Both the position numbers and the translations under genes were made by a program. From assembly GCA_026987995.1 (NCBI GenBank), contig JALSMC010000096.1, forward strand, positions 1 through 18,938: a stretch of 18,938 nt of DNA. Direction: 5' to 3'. The stretch comes from Sulfurimonas sp. GTDB lineage: Bacteria > Campylobacterota > Campylobacteria > Campylobacterales > Sulfurimonadaceae. The notes below the pieces were generated by a model. It was not told the origin of the DNA. It did no database searches and worked only from the letters and a program-made list of their open reading frames with translations. How positions within the stretch are numbered: the stretch's first letter is position 1; every line of letters begins with the position of its first letter. Below, piece by piece: positions 7,989 to 15,164 of the stretch.

Positions 7989-10299
7989 ATAATAACTCGT
8001 TAGTATTTATTTCAAAGTCGAAGAAATTTGATGAAAATCCATCTTTTTCTATTCTTGAGAGTTGGATAACTGCACCTCGATTATTTTTAGCTTCTAAATA
8101 AAGTAGAGCTAATGCATAACGACTCTCATAAAAACTATTGTTTTTCAGTTTTGATAACTCAAGCAATGCTATTGCATTTTCATGATGCTCTGCTGCAGTA
8201 GATGCGACAGCAGCTAAAAAGAGTGTGTATGAATCCTGTACCTTTAGTTCATCTATTATATGATTATAAAGAGTATATGACTCTTCAAAGTGTTTATCAA
8301 AGAGTGAGGCTAAGGCTAAAGCACTTTCTATCTCGTAAGTCTCAGAACTTGTAGTTTCTAGTTCATTTTTAAGTTGCTGTCGTAAGAAATAGAGTCTTCC
8401 TATTATTAGGTTCTCTTGTACATATAAGTAACGGGTAATGTAGGGTCCATAATATAAATCTTTGAAACTAAACTCTATATCTTTTAAATAGTTTAAAACA
8501 CTGAATGCATACTCTTTTGTTTTGAGTTTTGAAAAATGAGAATCGATATATAAGAGATGCGGAAGTATCTCATCTGGAAGAAGTATAGTGAGTGTTTGAC
8601 TGGCTTTTTTAGCAACTTGCATTTTGTTTAGTTTTAAGGCGATGATTGTGTCAAGTAGAAGATACAAAGGTCTCTGCTTATAATCTTTATCTAACCAATC
8701 AACAGCAGAGAGGTAGTTGTTGTTACTTAGAAATAACAGTGTTTTATATAAATCTTTTTCTTCGCTAGCCTCTTCATCATTTACTGCGTTTGTAATTATT
8801 GAGCGGATTTTTTTAGAGTCTTTGTTCATAAGTTGACTGGTCATTATCGCATAAATTCCAGAGAGGTAGTTTTTTGCATCTAAATAATATGAACGTAAAA
8901 AGTGCTCATTCGCCTTCTTTATATCTCCCATCTGTGCATAGGTTAGGGCTAAGTTGTACTGTAAGATAGAGTGCTTAGGTTGCACTTTTACTAAAGCCTG
9001 TAAATCACGGTTTGCATCGCGTATCTTTAAGCTAAGTGCTTTTTTTATAGCCTTTGTTATTCCAATATTTACATTCGATGATGCAGAATTTGTCTTTAGA
9101 TACTGTTTTGCTGATTGAATATTATCTATATAAATGTTTGCGTTTCCTTTACGAATATAGCTAATAGTTTGGTTGGCATTAAATATTTTATAGGGAGAAA
9201 AAGCAAATACTTTCTGATAAATAGTATTTTTTGAATTTAAAATAGTACTTCTATAGTGCTGTTGTGCTTTTTCTACATCAAATAACGAAGCTTTTAATTT
9301 TACTTTTATTGGATAGTGTGTATAAACTTCATCTGGATACATGTCGGTAATATTCTTTATCATGTTTGCAGCTTTTTGTGTATGACCTAGTTTGATATTT
9401 ATAAGACCAAGGGCGAGTTGCGACTTTACAGGTTGAATATTTTTAATTATAGCTTCATCAAAATGATTGATTGCAAGTATAAAATCTCCTACTCTTGCAT
9501 AGAGTAGTCCTAGACTAAAATCATCTAAATCATTAAAGTTTTTCTCCATTGCCTCAATGGCCATATAGTCATTTTCATAAAGTGCATTTATCTTTGCACT
9601 CAAGTTCTTTTGAACGTTTGGATACTCAGAGGAAGTAGAGTTTTTGAGTGAATTTAATGCATTTAAATAATCTTTTTTATAGTAGCTTATAAGTGTGAAG
9701 TAATATGAATACAGAGGAGAGTTGACTTCATAAGGCAAATAAGCATATGCAAGGTCAATATAATAATGAAAGCTCTTCTTATCTTTTAGATGTAGTGCAC
9801 AAACAGCAGCATTTATAGCACTGACACATCTTTTCTCATCGCTTTTAATAGCTTTGGAAAAAGTTTTAAAAGCTTGTTCATATTGTTCGTTTTTAAGTTG
9901 GGCAACTCCTAGATTATATTCTGATATCGCTTCGCTGTAGTGTGCTATATCTGCATATAAAGAGAGTGCTTTTTCTTTGGAACCATTAGTATAGAGATAG
10001 TTTGCTTTTGCAATCATATTTTCTAATTTACTGGGTTCTACGATAGGAGTGTAAGGCTTTGCAAGTTTTTCATCTAAAAAATCAACATCCAAAAGCATAC
10101 TCTCTTCTTCTGCTGAAGTTAAATTTAAAAAAGTCACAATGATAATTATAATGAGCACTAAGGCTAAAAAAGCGAAGATGATTGGTTTTTTAAGTGTTGA
10201 ACCTGATGCTTCTTCTTCATCAATAGCATCTGTTGTATGGGAATCTTCTATAGCTCCACTATCATCAATAATTATTATCTCTTCTTCTAGCTCTGCCAT
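7969..10299 (-). CDS. pflB: Large TPR protein, probable flagellar motor protein PflB
   Basis: 776 residues. The cytoplasmic N-terminus is short and very acidic (MAELEEEIIIIDDSG), followed by one long membrane helix at about 38-60 and then ~710 residues of helical repeats outside the membrane. TPR-type units are visible (AISEYNLGVAQLKNEQYEQA; LGLLYARVGDFILAINHFDEA; LQYNLALTYAQMGDIKKA). This architecture fits PflB of Campylobacterota, which surrounds the MotAB stators and anchors them in a wide ring; PflA is less likely since it has a signal peptide. In C. jejuni the gene is next to serS (recalled); here serS lies 0.8 kb away on the same strand. The ATG is preceded by an AAGG ribosome binding site and a strong -10 box. 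The last 20 bases overlap the convergent PSD-like gene. Confidence 0.7.
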   Translation of the reverse strand: MAELEEEIIIIDDSGAIEDSHTTDAIDEEEASGSTLKKPIIFAFLALVLIIIIIVTFLNLTSAEEESMLLDVDFLDEKLAKPYTPIVEPSKLENMIAKANYLYTNGSKEKALSLYADIAHYSEAISEYNLGVAQLKNEQYEQAFKTFSKAIKSDEKRCVSAINAAVCALHLKDKKSFHYYIDLAYAYLPYEVNSPLYSYYFTLISYYKKDYLNALNSLKNSTSSEYPNVQKNLSAKINALYENDYMAIEAMEKNFNDLDDFSLGLLYARVGDFILAINHFDEAIIKNIQPVKSQLALGLINIKLGHTQKAANMIKNITDMYPDEVYTHYPIKVKLKASLFDVEKAQQHYRSTILNSKNTIYQKVFAFSPYKIFNANQTISYIRKGNANIYIDNIQSAKQYLKTNSASSNVNIGITKAIKKALSLKIRDANRDLQALVKVQPKHSILQYNLALTYAQMGDIKKANEHFLRSYYLDAKNYLSGIYAIMTSQLMNKDSKKIRSIITNAVNDEEASEEKDLYKTLLFLSNNNYLSAVDWLDKDYKQRPLYLLLDTIIALKLNKMQVAKKASQTLTILLPDEILPHLLYIDSHFSKLKTKEYAFSVLNYLKDIEFSFKDLYYGPYITRYLYVQENLIIGRLYFLRQQLKNELETTSSETYEIESALALASLFDKHFEESYTLYNHIIDELKVQDSYTLFLAAVASTAAEHHENAIALLELSKLKNNSFYESRYALALLYLEAKNNRGAVIQLSRIEKDGFSSNFFDFEINTNELLFKKNNP

Positions 10300-10304
10300 T
10301 AAAA

Positions 10305-10356
10305 ACCTTATCTATATTTCTAATTTATTATAGCAAAAATAGTACCTTATCTATAT
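10305..10356. repeat. 13-base direct repeat flanking the pflB -10 box
   Basis: The sequence ACCTTATCTATAT occurs at 10305-10317 and again, exactly, at 10344-10356, 39 bases apart. The pflB -10 box (10327-10332) lies between the copies, so they could be a paired binding site for a regulator. A chance duplication in AT-rich DNA cannot be excluded. Confidence 0.5.
10327..10335 (-). promoter_or_regulatory. Extended -10 of pflB
   Basis: On the minus strand this reads TGCTATAAT, a perfect extended -10 (TGn plus TATAAT). The expected start is near 10320, with a leader of about 21 nt. It shows no sigma-54 or sigma-28 signature, which suggests housekeeping rather than flagellar-class transcription. 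Confidence 0.6.
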
Positions 10357-10450
10357 ACGCAATAGTTTGAGTGAGGTTAAAGTTTTATAATTCATTAGAA
10401 TTACTTTTTATACACCAAGTAAATTACACTTATTATAACTATACTTCCAT

Positions 10451-10456
10451 TATAAT
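10451..10456 (+). promoter_or_regulatory. -10 box of the Cys-rich protein gene
   Basis: TATAAT, 20 bases upstream of the ATG at 10476, with an AAAAGGA ribosome binding site just after the expected start. The leader is therefore very short. Confidence 0.55.
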
Positions 10457-10475
10457 TTATCCAAAAGGAAACCCT

Positions 10476-10802
10476 ATGTATACAGTATTAATGGAAGAAG
10501 AGTGTAGCTGCTTTAAAAAAAGTGAATACACAAATAACAATACATTTGAAACACAACAAGAAGCATATCAGTATGCAAATATTTTAGCTGAGTTTATGAA
10601 TGAAGAATTCTGCAGTCGACATACTTTTACTTCTCAAATAGCTGAAAATAATCACTTCGTTATAAGAGTTGCACCAAATGCAACAAATGTTTCAGGATGT
10701 AGTACAGGTGTATCATGTAATGATGGCTGTGATTCGACTGATGACTGGGCACTTGAAAATACTGAGACAGAAGGTTGTGGTACAGGCTGTGGTTGTTCTT
10801 AA
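10476..10802 (+). CDS. Small Cys-rich protein, possible metal binder
   Basis: 108 residues, family not recognised. The N-terminal two-thirds look like a compact alpha/beta domain (MYTVLMEEECSCFKKSEY, then a helix QEAYQYANILAEFMNEEFC, then a strand HFVIRVAP). The C-terminal third is rich in Gly, Ser and Cys (GCSTGVSCNDGCDS, then EGCGTGCGCS at the very end). There are nine cysteines in total (10, 12, 46, 75, 81, 85, 101, 105, 107), a number and spacing that suggest bound metal or an Fe-S cluster. The frame stays open to 10371, but the ATG at 10476 is chosen because AAAAGGA sits just upstream and a TATAAT box ahead of it leaves no room for a longer protein. It is followed by its own promoter for the next gene. 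Confidence 0.8.
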   Translation: MYTVLMEEECSCFKKSEYTNNNTFETQQEAYQYANILAEFMNEEFCSRHTFTSQIAENNHFVIRVAPNATNVSGCSTGVSCNDGCDSTDDWALENTETEGCGTGCGCS

Positions 10803-10826
10803 ATCTTTACCGCATCTAAGTTAGAG

Positions 10827-10832
10827 TATAAT
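10827..10832 (+). promoter_or_regulatory. -10 box of the 67-residue protein gene
   Basis: TATAAT 28 bases upstream of the ATG at 10861. An AGGAG ribosome binding site at 10849-10853 has ideal spacing. Confidence 0.55.
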
Positions 10833-10860
10833 AGTAAATCTTAAAATTAGGAGTCATATC

Positions 10861-11064
10861 ATGACAAAAGAAAACCATGTAAAGTTAGAAGCATTAAGCC
10901 CTCAAGGTAAAAATGCTTACGTTAGTGCTAAAGGTCGTATTTTAGAGGCTTTAAGGAAAATGGACCTGTTTGAAGGTGTCTCTTTATCAGATGAAGAGAA
11001 AACAACGATTTATGAGTTGCTTAACGAAACAGCATTTTTAATGCAAAGTGAAGAAGATAAGTAA
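10861..11064 (+). CDS. Small conserved-looking protein of unknown function
   Basis: 67 residues, soluble, no signal peptide and no cysteine. It appears to be all-helical: a first helix around ALSPQGKNAYVSAKGRILEA, a turn at LFEGVSLSDEE, and a second helix EKTTIYELLNETAFLMQ. I do not recognise the family. Its reality is supported by a strong AGGAG ribosome binding site, its own TATAAT box, and a hairpin overlapping its stop codon. It lies between the Cys-rich gene and the 3' end of serS. Confidence 0.75.
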   Translation: MTKENHVKLEALSPQGKNAYVSAKGRILEALRKMDLFEGVSLSDEEKTTIYELLNETAFLMQSEEDK

Positions 11065-11087
11065 AGAGTGGTTTGCACTCTTTACTT
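11059..11087. terminator. Bidirectional terminator between the 67-residue gene and serS
   Basis: A perfect 11-bp stem (AAGTAAAGAGT / ACTCTTTACTT) with a 7-base loop. It contains the stop codon region of the plus-strand gene and reaches the serS stop. It sits between converging genes, where a shared terminator is expected; the minus-strand exit is pyrimidine-rich, while the plus side lacks a long U-run. Confidence 0.65.
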
Positions 11088-12336
11088 ACATGTCTAAATA
11101 AGGCTTTAAAACTTCAGGAATATCTATACTTCCATCTTCATTTTGATTATTTTCCATTATAGCTACTAATGTACGACCTACTGCTAGAGAACTTCCGTTT
11201 AGTGTGTTTACAAAAACATTTTTCTTTCCATCTTTATATCTTATTTTTGCTCGTCTTGCTTGGAAGTCTCTTGTGTTACTTATTGAGCTTATTTCACGGT
11301 ATTGATTTTGTCCTGGTAGCCACACTTCGATGTCTGTAGTTTTTGCGGCACCAAAACCTAAGTCACTTGTACAGAGTTGCATTAGTCTATGTGGTAACTC
11401 TAGTGCTGTTAAAATATCTGAAGCACACTCTATCATCTCGTTAAAAATAGTATCGCTAGTCTCTGACTTGGTTATACATACTAACTCTACTTTATGAAAC
11501 TGGTGCTGTCTTATCATACCACGAGTATCACGACCGGCAGCTCCTGCTTCTTTTCTATAACAAGAGGTATAACCTGTCATTTTTATAGGGAGTTTATCAT
11601 AAGGGATGATTTCACCCTGAAAAAGATTTGTAAGTGGTACTTCAGCAGTAGGAATCAAGAACATGTCTTGTCCTTCTATCTTGTATAAGTCATTTTCAAA
11701 CTTTGGAAGTTGTCCTGTTCCTTCTAGTGCAGTACGGTTAACCATATGGGGAACACTTACTTCATGATATCCGCGTTTAGAGTTAAAGTTAAGCATAAAG
11801 TTTATTAGTGCACGTTCGAGTTTTGCACCCATGTCAAAAGAGACACTAAATCGACTCCCAGATAGTTTTGCCCCGCGTTCAAAGTCTATCCAGTTGTTTT
11901 GTTCTGCTAGTTCCCAGTGCTCTTTTGGCTTAAATGTAAACTCTTTAGGTGTAAGAACTTTTTTTATCTCGATGTTGTCATTTTCATCAGTTCCATCAGG
12001 AACAGAATCATCAGGCATGTTTGGAACACTCATCGCTAGTGCTTCTAGTATAACTTGAGCTTCGCGTTGGACTTCTAATGCAGCATCAACTTTAAGATTG
12101 TTAGCTTCTATGCGTGCTTTTAGCTCATTGATGTCTTTACCTTCGCGTTTGTAAACACCAAACTCTTTACTCATCGCATTACGAGCGGCTTGGAGTTCTT
12201 CAAAGGCTACTTTTGCAACTTTAAGAGTCTCGTTTTTTTCTTTTAGGTCACCAAGCAGTTCCGCACTGACACCTTTTCTCATAAGTTTTTTACTTAAACC
12301 ATCGAAATCTTTTTGTAATAATTTTAAATCTATCAT
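11086..12336 (-). CDS. serS: Seryl-tRNA synthetase
   Basis: 416 residues, full length for this class II synthetase, which charges tRNA-Ser (and tRNA-Sec where present) with serine. The N-terminal ~100 residues form the antiparallel coiled-coil arm that grips the tRNA variable arm ([13 protein letters not shown] to [12 protein letters not shown]). The catalytic core shows motif 1 around [20 protein letters not shown], the serine-binding [10 protein letters not shown] (230-239), motif 2 [18 protein letters not shown] region (258-286), and motif 3 [16 protein letters not shown] (383-398). The ATG has an AAGGAT ribosome binding site and begins 13 bases after the broken metF gene, so the pair shares a transcript from the metF promoter; no other promoter is evident. 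Confidence 0.98.
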   Translation of the reverse strand: MIDLKLLQKDFDGLSKKLMRKGVSAELLGDLKEKNETLKVAKVAFEELQAARNAMSKEFGVYKREGKDINELKARIEANNLKVDAALEVQREAQVILEALAMSVPNMPDDSVPDGTDENDNIEIKKVLTPKEFTFKPKEHWELAEQNNWIDFERGAKLSGSRFSVSFDMGAKLERALINFMLNFNSKRGYHEVSVPHMVNRTALEGTGQLPKFENDLYKIEGQDMFLIPTAEVPLTNLFQGEIIPYDKLPIKMTGYTSCYRKEAGAAGRDTRGMIRQHQFHKVELVCITKSETSDTIFNEMIECASDILTALELPHRLMQLCTSDLGFGAAKTTDIEVWLPGQNQYREISSISNTRDFQARRAKIRYKDGKKNVFVNTLNGSSLAVGRTLVAIMENNQNEDGSIDIPEVLKPYLDM

Positions 12337-12349
12337 ATTTATCCTTGAG

Positions 12350-13220
12350 TTATGCTAATATATCTTTAGCTACTTGAAATTGGTTTGCTGTCATTAGGTG
12401 TATCTTTGGGTGAAGTGCTTTTATCTCATCAAAAAGAGTTTTACTTAGCTCAAACCCTACTTTGTACTCTTCTTCAGCACCACTTTTATTTGCTATGCGA
12501 AGTCTCTCTAACCAAATGTGCAGTTCTGAGTTTAGTGATAGGAAAGATTCCGAAAATAAGTTCCGCTTTTTTCTTGTCAGGACAGCACTCTGCATTTGCA
12601 TTATCACGAAGTTCTAGAAGAAGTTTTGCACTTTCTAAATCATAGACAGGTTGAGTGATGATGCCAATTGCTCCATGCTTTATCTTTTTTTGTATCTTTT
12701 TTTGCAGTGTTTTAGGGTTCTTTGCATAAGAGTTTACTACGGCAAATGCAGAAATCTCTTTTGGTTGGTGCTTAAGAGGTTTTCCCGCATAATCCATTCC
12801 TGCATTAAATGCAGAGATGATGTCAAGTAAAAGTGTACTATCACCTTCAAAAACACCTTTTGTATGGGGTTGATCACTCATAGTTGCAGGGTCACCAGTG
12901 AGAGCTAAAATTGCACGAATGTCCACTTCGTTTGCACCTAAAAGATCGGACTGAAGTGCTATTTTATTTCTATCGCGCATTGCCATCGTTGCTATTACAG
13001 GTTTATTGAACCTGTCTTGTAACATTTTAGCTGCAAAAAGTGCATTGTATTTTAGTTTTGCCAAAGGATTGTCAGTAGTTGAAAATCCATCTACATACTT
13101 GTCAAGTTCTAACTCCGCAATCTTTTCTATGGTAGGAGCAAAAAGAGGGGAGTGCCCTGGAGTTGTTTCTAGTGTAATATATGTATCATTATTTAACTTT
13201 TCTATTAAAGTTTCAAACAA
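12350..13220 (-). pseudogene. metF: Methylenetetrahydrofolate reductase (metF), disrupted by a frame change
   Basis: MetF makes 5-methyltetrahydrofolate for methionine synthesis. The reading frame from 13220 encodes ETTPGHSP, VDGFSTTDNP, VIATMAMRDRN, ILALTGDPATM, FAVVNSYAKNP, IGIITQPVYD and IFGIFPITKLRTAHL, the full order of MTHFR barrel blocks, then ends in VRETSHSK at a stop at 12486. The missing C-terminus is in another frame: WLERLRIANKSGAEEEYKVG through HPKIHLMTANQF to the stop at 12350. The frame change falls near 12550-12535, and compared with E. coli MetF roughly ten or more residues are also absent at the join, so a small deletion is more likely than one lost base. The start is a TTG at 13218-13220 with a GAGGA site upstream; the frame's further opening to 13397 overlaps serB and is not used. 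Confidence 0.8.
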
Positions 13221-13259
13221 ATAAAAGTCCTCGTCAGGGTTTTTAGAGCAACCCTTAGT

Positions 13260-13265
13260 TATAAT
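13260..13265 (+). promoter_or_regulatory. -10 box of serB
   Basis: TATAAT in the gap between the divergent metF and serB genes, with an expected start near 13272 and a purine-rich GAGAGAAG ribosome binding site ahead of the ATG at 13297. Confidence 0.5.
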
Positions 13266-13271
13266 ATCGCA

Positions 13272-13277
13272 ATTATA
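13272..13277 (-). promoter_or_regulatory. -10 box of metF/serS
   Basis: Reads TATAAT on the minus strand, seven bases from the serB -10 box. The expected start is near 13265, giving a ~45-nt leader before the TTG at 13220. It is the only visible promoter for serS. Confidence 0.5.
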
Positions 13278-13296
13278 ACAAAAGAGAGAAGATTTA

Positions 13297-13920
13297 ATGC
13301 TAAAACTAGCTGTATTTGATTTTGATTCTACACTTATGGACGGAGAAACGATTGATTTCTTTGCGACCGAGCTTGGAATCGGCGAAAAAGTAGCCAAAAT
13401 AACTGAAGAAGCGATGAGTGGAAGACTTGATTTTTTTGAGTCTTTGCAACAAAGAGTTGGACTTTTAAAAGGGCTTGACTATTCAGTCGTAGAAAAAATA
13501 AGCCAAAACTTGCCTTTCATGCCAGGTGCAAAAGAGACCATAGCTGAGCTTAAACGCAGAGGTTTAACAGTTGTATGTTTCTCCGGTGGGTTTAGAAGTG
13601 CTACAGGACATGCAAAGGGTATCTTAGGTTATGATGCAGACTTCTCAAATGTGTTACATGAAAAGAACGGTAAACTTACAGGTTTAGTCGGTGGAGACAT
13701 GATGTTTTCACATTCTAAAGGTGATATGTTGGAGCGTTTACAAAACATCTTAGGTATAAGCCAAGAAGAAACATTAGTATGTGGTGATGGTGCAAATGAC
13801 TTGAGTATGTTCGCTCATGCAGGAACTCGCATAGCATTTTGTGCTCGCCCTGTTTTAGAAGCAGAGGCAAACATCATCATAAAAGAGAAAGACCTTACTT
13901 TAATATTGGAGAAAATATAA
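13297..13920 (+). CDS. serB: Phosphoserine phosphatase SerB
   Basis: 207 residues, a HAD-superfamily phosphatase performing the last step of serine synthesis (phosphoserine to serine). The motifs are complete: nucleophile Asp8 and general acid Asp10 in FDFDSTLMDGET, a helical cap with the phosphoserine-type residues (about 20-75), motif II Ser96 in CFSGGF, motif III Lys141 in HSKGDML, and motif IV Asp164/Asp168 in CGDGANDLSM. The typical N-terminal ACT domain of E. coli SerB is absent, as is usual in the short form. It is divergent from metF, and the next gene starts one base after its stop. Serine metabolism links serB, serS and one-carbon folate chemistry in this neighbourhood. Confidence 0.93.
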   Translation: MLKLAVFDFDSTLMDGETIDFFATELGIGEKVAKITEEAMSGRLDFFESLQQRVGLLKGLDYSVVEKISQNLPFMPGAKETIAELKRRGLTVVCFSGGFRSATGHAKGILGYDADFSNVLHEKNGKLTGLVGGDMMFSHSKGDMLERLQNILGISQEETLVCGDGANDLSMFAHAGTRIAFCARPVLEAEANIIIKEKDLTLILEKI

Positions 13921-13921
13921 T

Positions 13922-14242
13922 ATGTTAGAAAACACAGTGTGGAGACAATACCACAAAGAAAATACATTTAGAGAAAGACTAGCTGAATGCTGCGTTTTAG
14001 ACTCTATGGACTTGATTTTAGAAGATAAAGAACTCTATGGTATCTTAAAAGCAAAACTTACAAAAAAAGAGTTAAAACTATTTGCTATGGAGAGTGCTAA
14101 GATAGATGATGCAAAAATAAAAGAAGAGTTCTCTTATGATGACAAAGAATTTGAGCAAGCAAAGTTTAAACTCTTCAAAAAACTAAAACAAGATAAAACA
14201 AGACTTGATTTTAAAGAGTCTTCAAGAGATAGACAAGCGTAA
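13922..14242 (+). CDS. Small helical protein of unknown function co-transcribed with serB
   Basis: 106 residues, highly charged and predicted to be all-helical, with no membrane segment or signal peptide. The N-terminus contains VWRQYHKENTFRERLAECC, including paired cysteines at about 23-24. The rest is Lys/Glu-rich (KAKLTKKELKLFAMESAKID, then FEQAKFKLFKKLKQDK). Family not recognised. Its ATG is separated from the serB stop by a single base, so it is translated from the same message and any role may relate to serB, but nothing in the sequence shows what that is. Confidence 0.75.
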   Translation: MLENTVWRQYHKENTFRERLAECCVLDSMDLILEDKELYGILKAKLTKKELKLFAMESAKIDDAKIKEEFSYDDKEFEQAKFKLFKKLKQDKTRLDFKESSRDRQA

Positions 14243-14300
14243 CAAAAGAAACCTGAAAGTTAATTTTTTGTCTGAGTGCATAAGATTAATCTATTATTTA

Positions 14301-14306
14301 TATAAT
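14301..14306 (+). promoter_or_regulatory. -10 box of the small exported protein gene
   Basis: TATAAT with expected start near 14313 and an AAAGGA ribosome binding site before the ATG at 14354. Confidence 0.55.
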
Positions 14307-14353
14307 TATGTGTAGTATATCAATAGACATATTAAAAACAAAAAGGAAATTAA

Positions 14354-14692
14354 ATGAAAAAAACAACTTCATTATTACTAGCCGCTATGGTAGCTGGGTC
14401 AGTTTTCACTACAAGTGCGATGGCTGATGCAAAAAAAGGTCAAAAATACTATCTTAAAAAACTAAAAGTTTGTAAGAAAGATGGTCTTAAAAATGGTGCT
14501 GTTTTCGCAACTAAGCATTCACGTCAAGAATGGGCTAGCATTAAAGATGCAGGTAAGCTTCAAGACGAGTGGAAATCAATCTGTTCTCACGGTGTGAAGA
14601 AAATTAACAAAATGAAAGAAAAAGATATCAACAATCTTTATGACTTTGTATGGAAATATGCATCTGATGGTGAAGTACCATCTTGTGGTTAA
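14354..14692 (+). CDS. Small periplasmic protein, cytochrome c-like without a haem motif
   Basis: 112 residues beginning with a standard Sec signal peptide (MKKTTSLLLAAMVAGSVF, cleavage expected after AMA at about residue 24). The mature ~88 residues are rich in Lys (GQKYYLKKLKVCKKDGLKNG, then FATKHSRQEWASIKDAGK, then KDINNLYDFVWKYASDG). The length, the opening AKKGQKYY and a final helix 'INNLYDFVW' resemble small class I cytochromes c, but there is no CxxCH; the three cysteines (40, 77 and 111) are far apart. It may therefore be a haem-free relative or an unrelated small Cys protein. It has its own promoter, a good ribosome binding site and a strong terminator, so it is a single-gene transcript. 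Confidence 0.75.
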   Translation: MKKTTSLLLAAMVAGSVFTTSAMADAKKGQKYYLKKLKVCKKDGLKNGAVFATKHSRQEWASIKDAGKLQDEWKSICSHGVKKINKMKEKDINNLYDFVWKYASDGEVPSCG

Positions 14693-14710
14693 TCTCTAAC
14701 TCTCTATTCT

Positions 14711-14772
14711 AAGGGCTTTTAGCTCTTAAGGATACTCAAGGTGTCCCCTTGGGTGTCTTCCTTTCTTTTTAA
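14711..14772 (+). terminator. Tandem hairpins with U-rich tail
   Basis: The first hairpin at 14711-14727 pairs AAGGGCT with AGCTCTT. The second at 14731-14757 pairs GATACTCAAGG with CCTTGGGTGTC (11 bp, two G-U pairs, 5-base loop). TTCCTTTCTTTTT follows at 14758-14770, so this is a good intrinsic terminator for the exported-protein gene; the same hairpin lies just beyond the end of the minus-strand operon. Confidence 0.8.
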
Positions 14773-14791
14773 ACCTCTTTTTTACTAGATT

Positions 14792-15160
14792 TTACATTTT
14801 CTTAATAACAAATATCTCAATCCCATACTTCCGAGCAATAACATCAAGCCTTTTGAGATACCTCTCATCCTTCCCATCATCCACGATAAGCCCTACAGCA
14901 GGTCTCCTTCCTGTCATATGTGCATAGTAAAGAGACTGTCCTATACTCTCAGCCCACTTCTTTGCAAAGTCTACTTCTATGGCATATTCGTTTGTAAGAC
15001 AATCAACTCTTGTTCTATCGTTAAGCACAACTTCCATCTCACCACCAAGCTTATCACAGAGTTGTGTTTGGTAGTGCTTCTCATGGTACTTTTTCTGAGT
15101 AGATGAACAAGCCACAAAGAGAAATGGAATAAGCAAGATAAATATGATTCTCATAAGCAT
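14792..15160 (-). CDS. Lipoprotein with a nuclease-like (PD-(D/E)XK-type) domain
   Basis: 122 residues. A lipoprotein signal ends in FVAC with Cys18 as the acylation site, so it is anchored in a membrane on the periplasmic side. The mature part contains RVDCLTNEYAIEVDFAKKWA followed by ESIGQSLYYAHMTGRRPAVG and a final strand EIFVIKK. This D53...E62-x-D64...K67/K68 arrangement with the IGQSLYY helix resembles a small group of restriction-endonuclease-fold proteins; whether it cuts DNA is not known. Two further cysteines (35 and 54) could form a disulfide. It is the last gene of a tightly packed six-gene minus operon (four bases after the previous stop); an AAAGG site precedes the ATG. Confidence 0.7.
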   Translation of the reverse strand: MLMRIIFILLIPFLFVACSSTQKKYHEKHYQTQLCDKLGGEMEVVLNDRTRVDCLTNEYAIEVDFAKKWAESIGQSLYYAHMTGRRPAVGLIVDDGKDERYLKRLDVIARKYGIEIFVIKKM

Positions 15161-15164
15161 ATCT

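Noticed and set aside
10371..10475. N-terminal extension of the Cys-rich protein from a GTG at 10371
   Set aside because: The ATG at 10476 has AAAAGGA upstream, and a TATAAT box at 10451-10456 lies within the extension.
12486..13397. A 303-residue frame starting at 13397 as the full metF product
   Set aside because: Its first 59 residues (Ser-rich, no family similarity) run antisense through serB. Similarity begins at the TTG at 13220, which has a GAGGA site in the right place.
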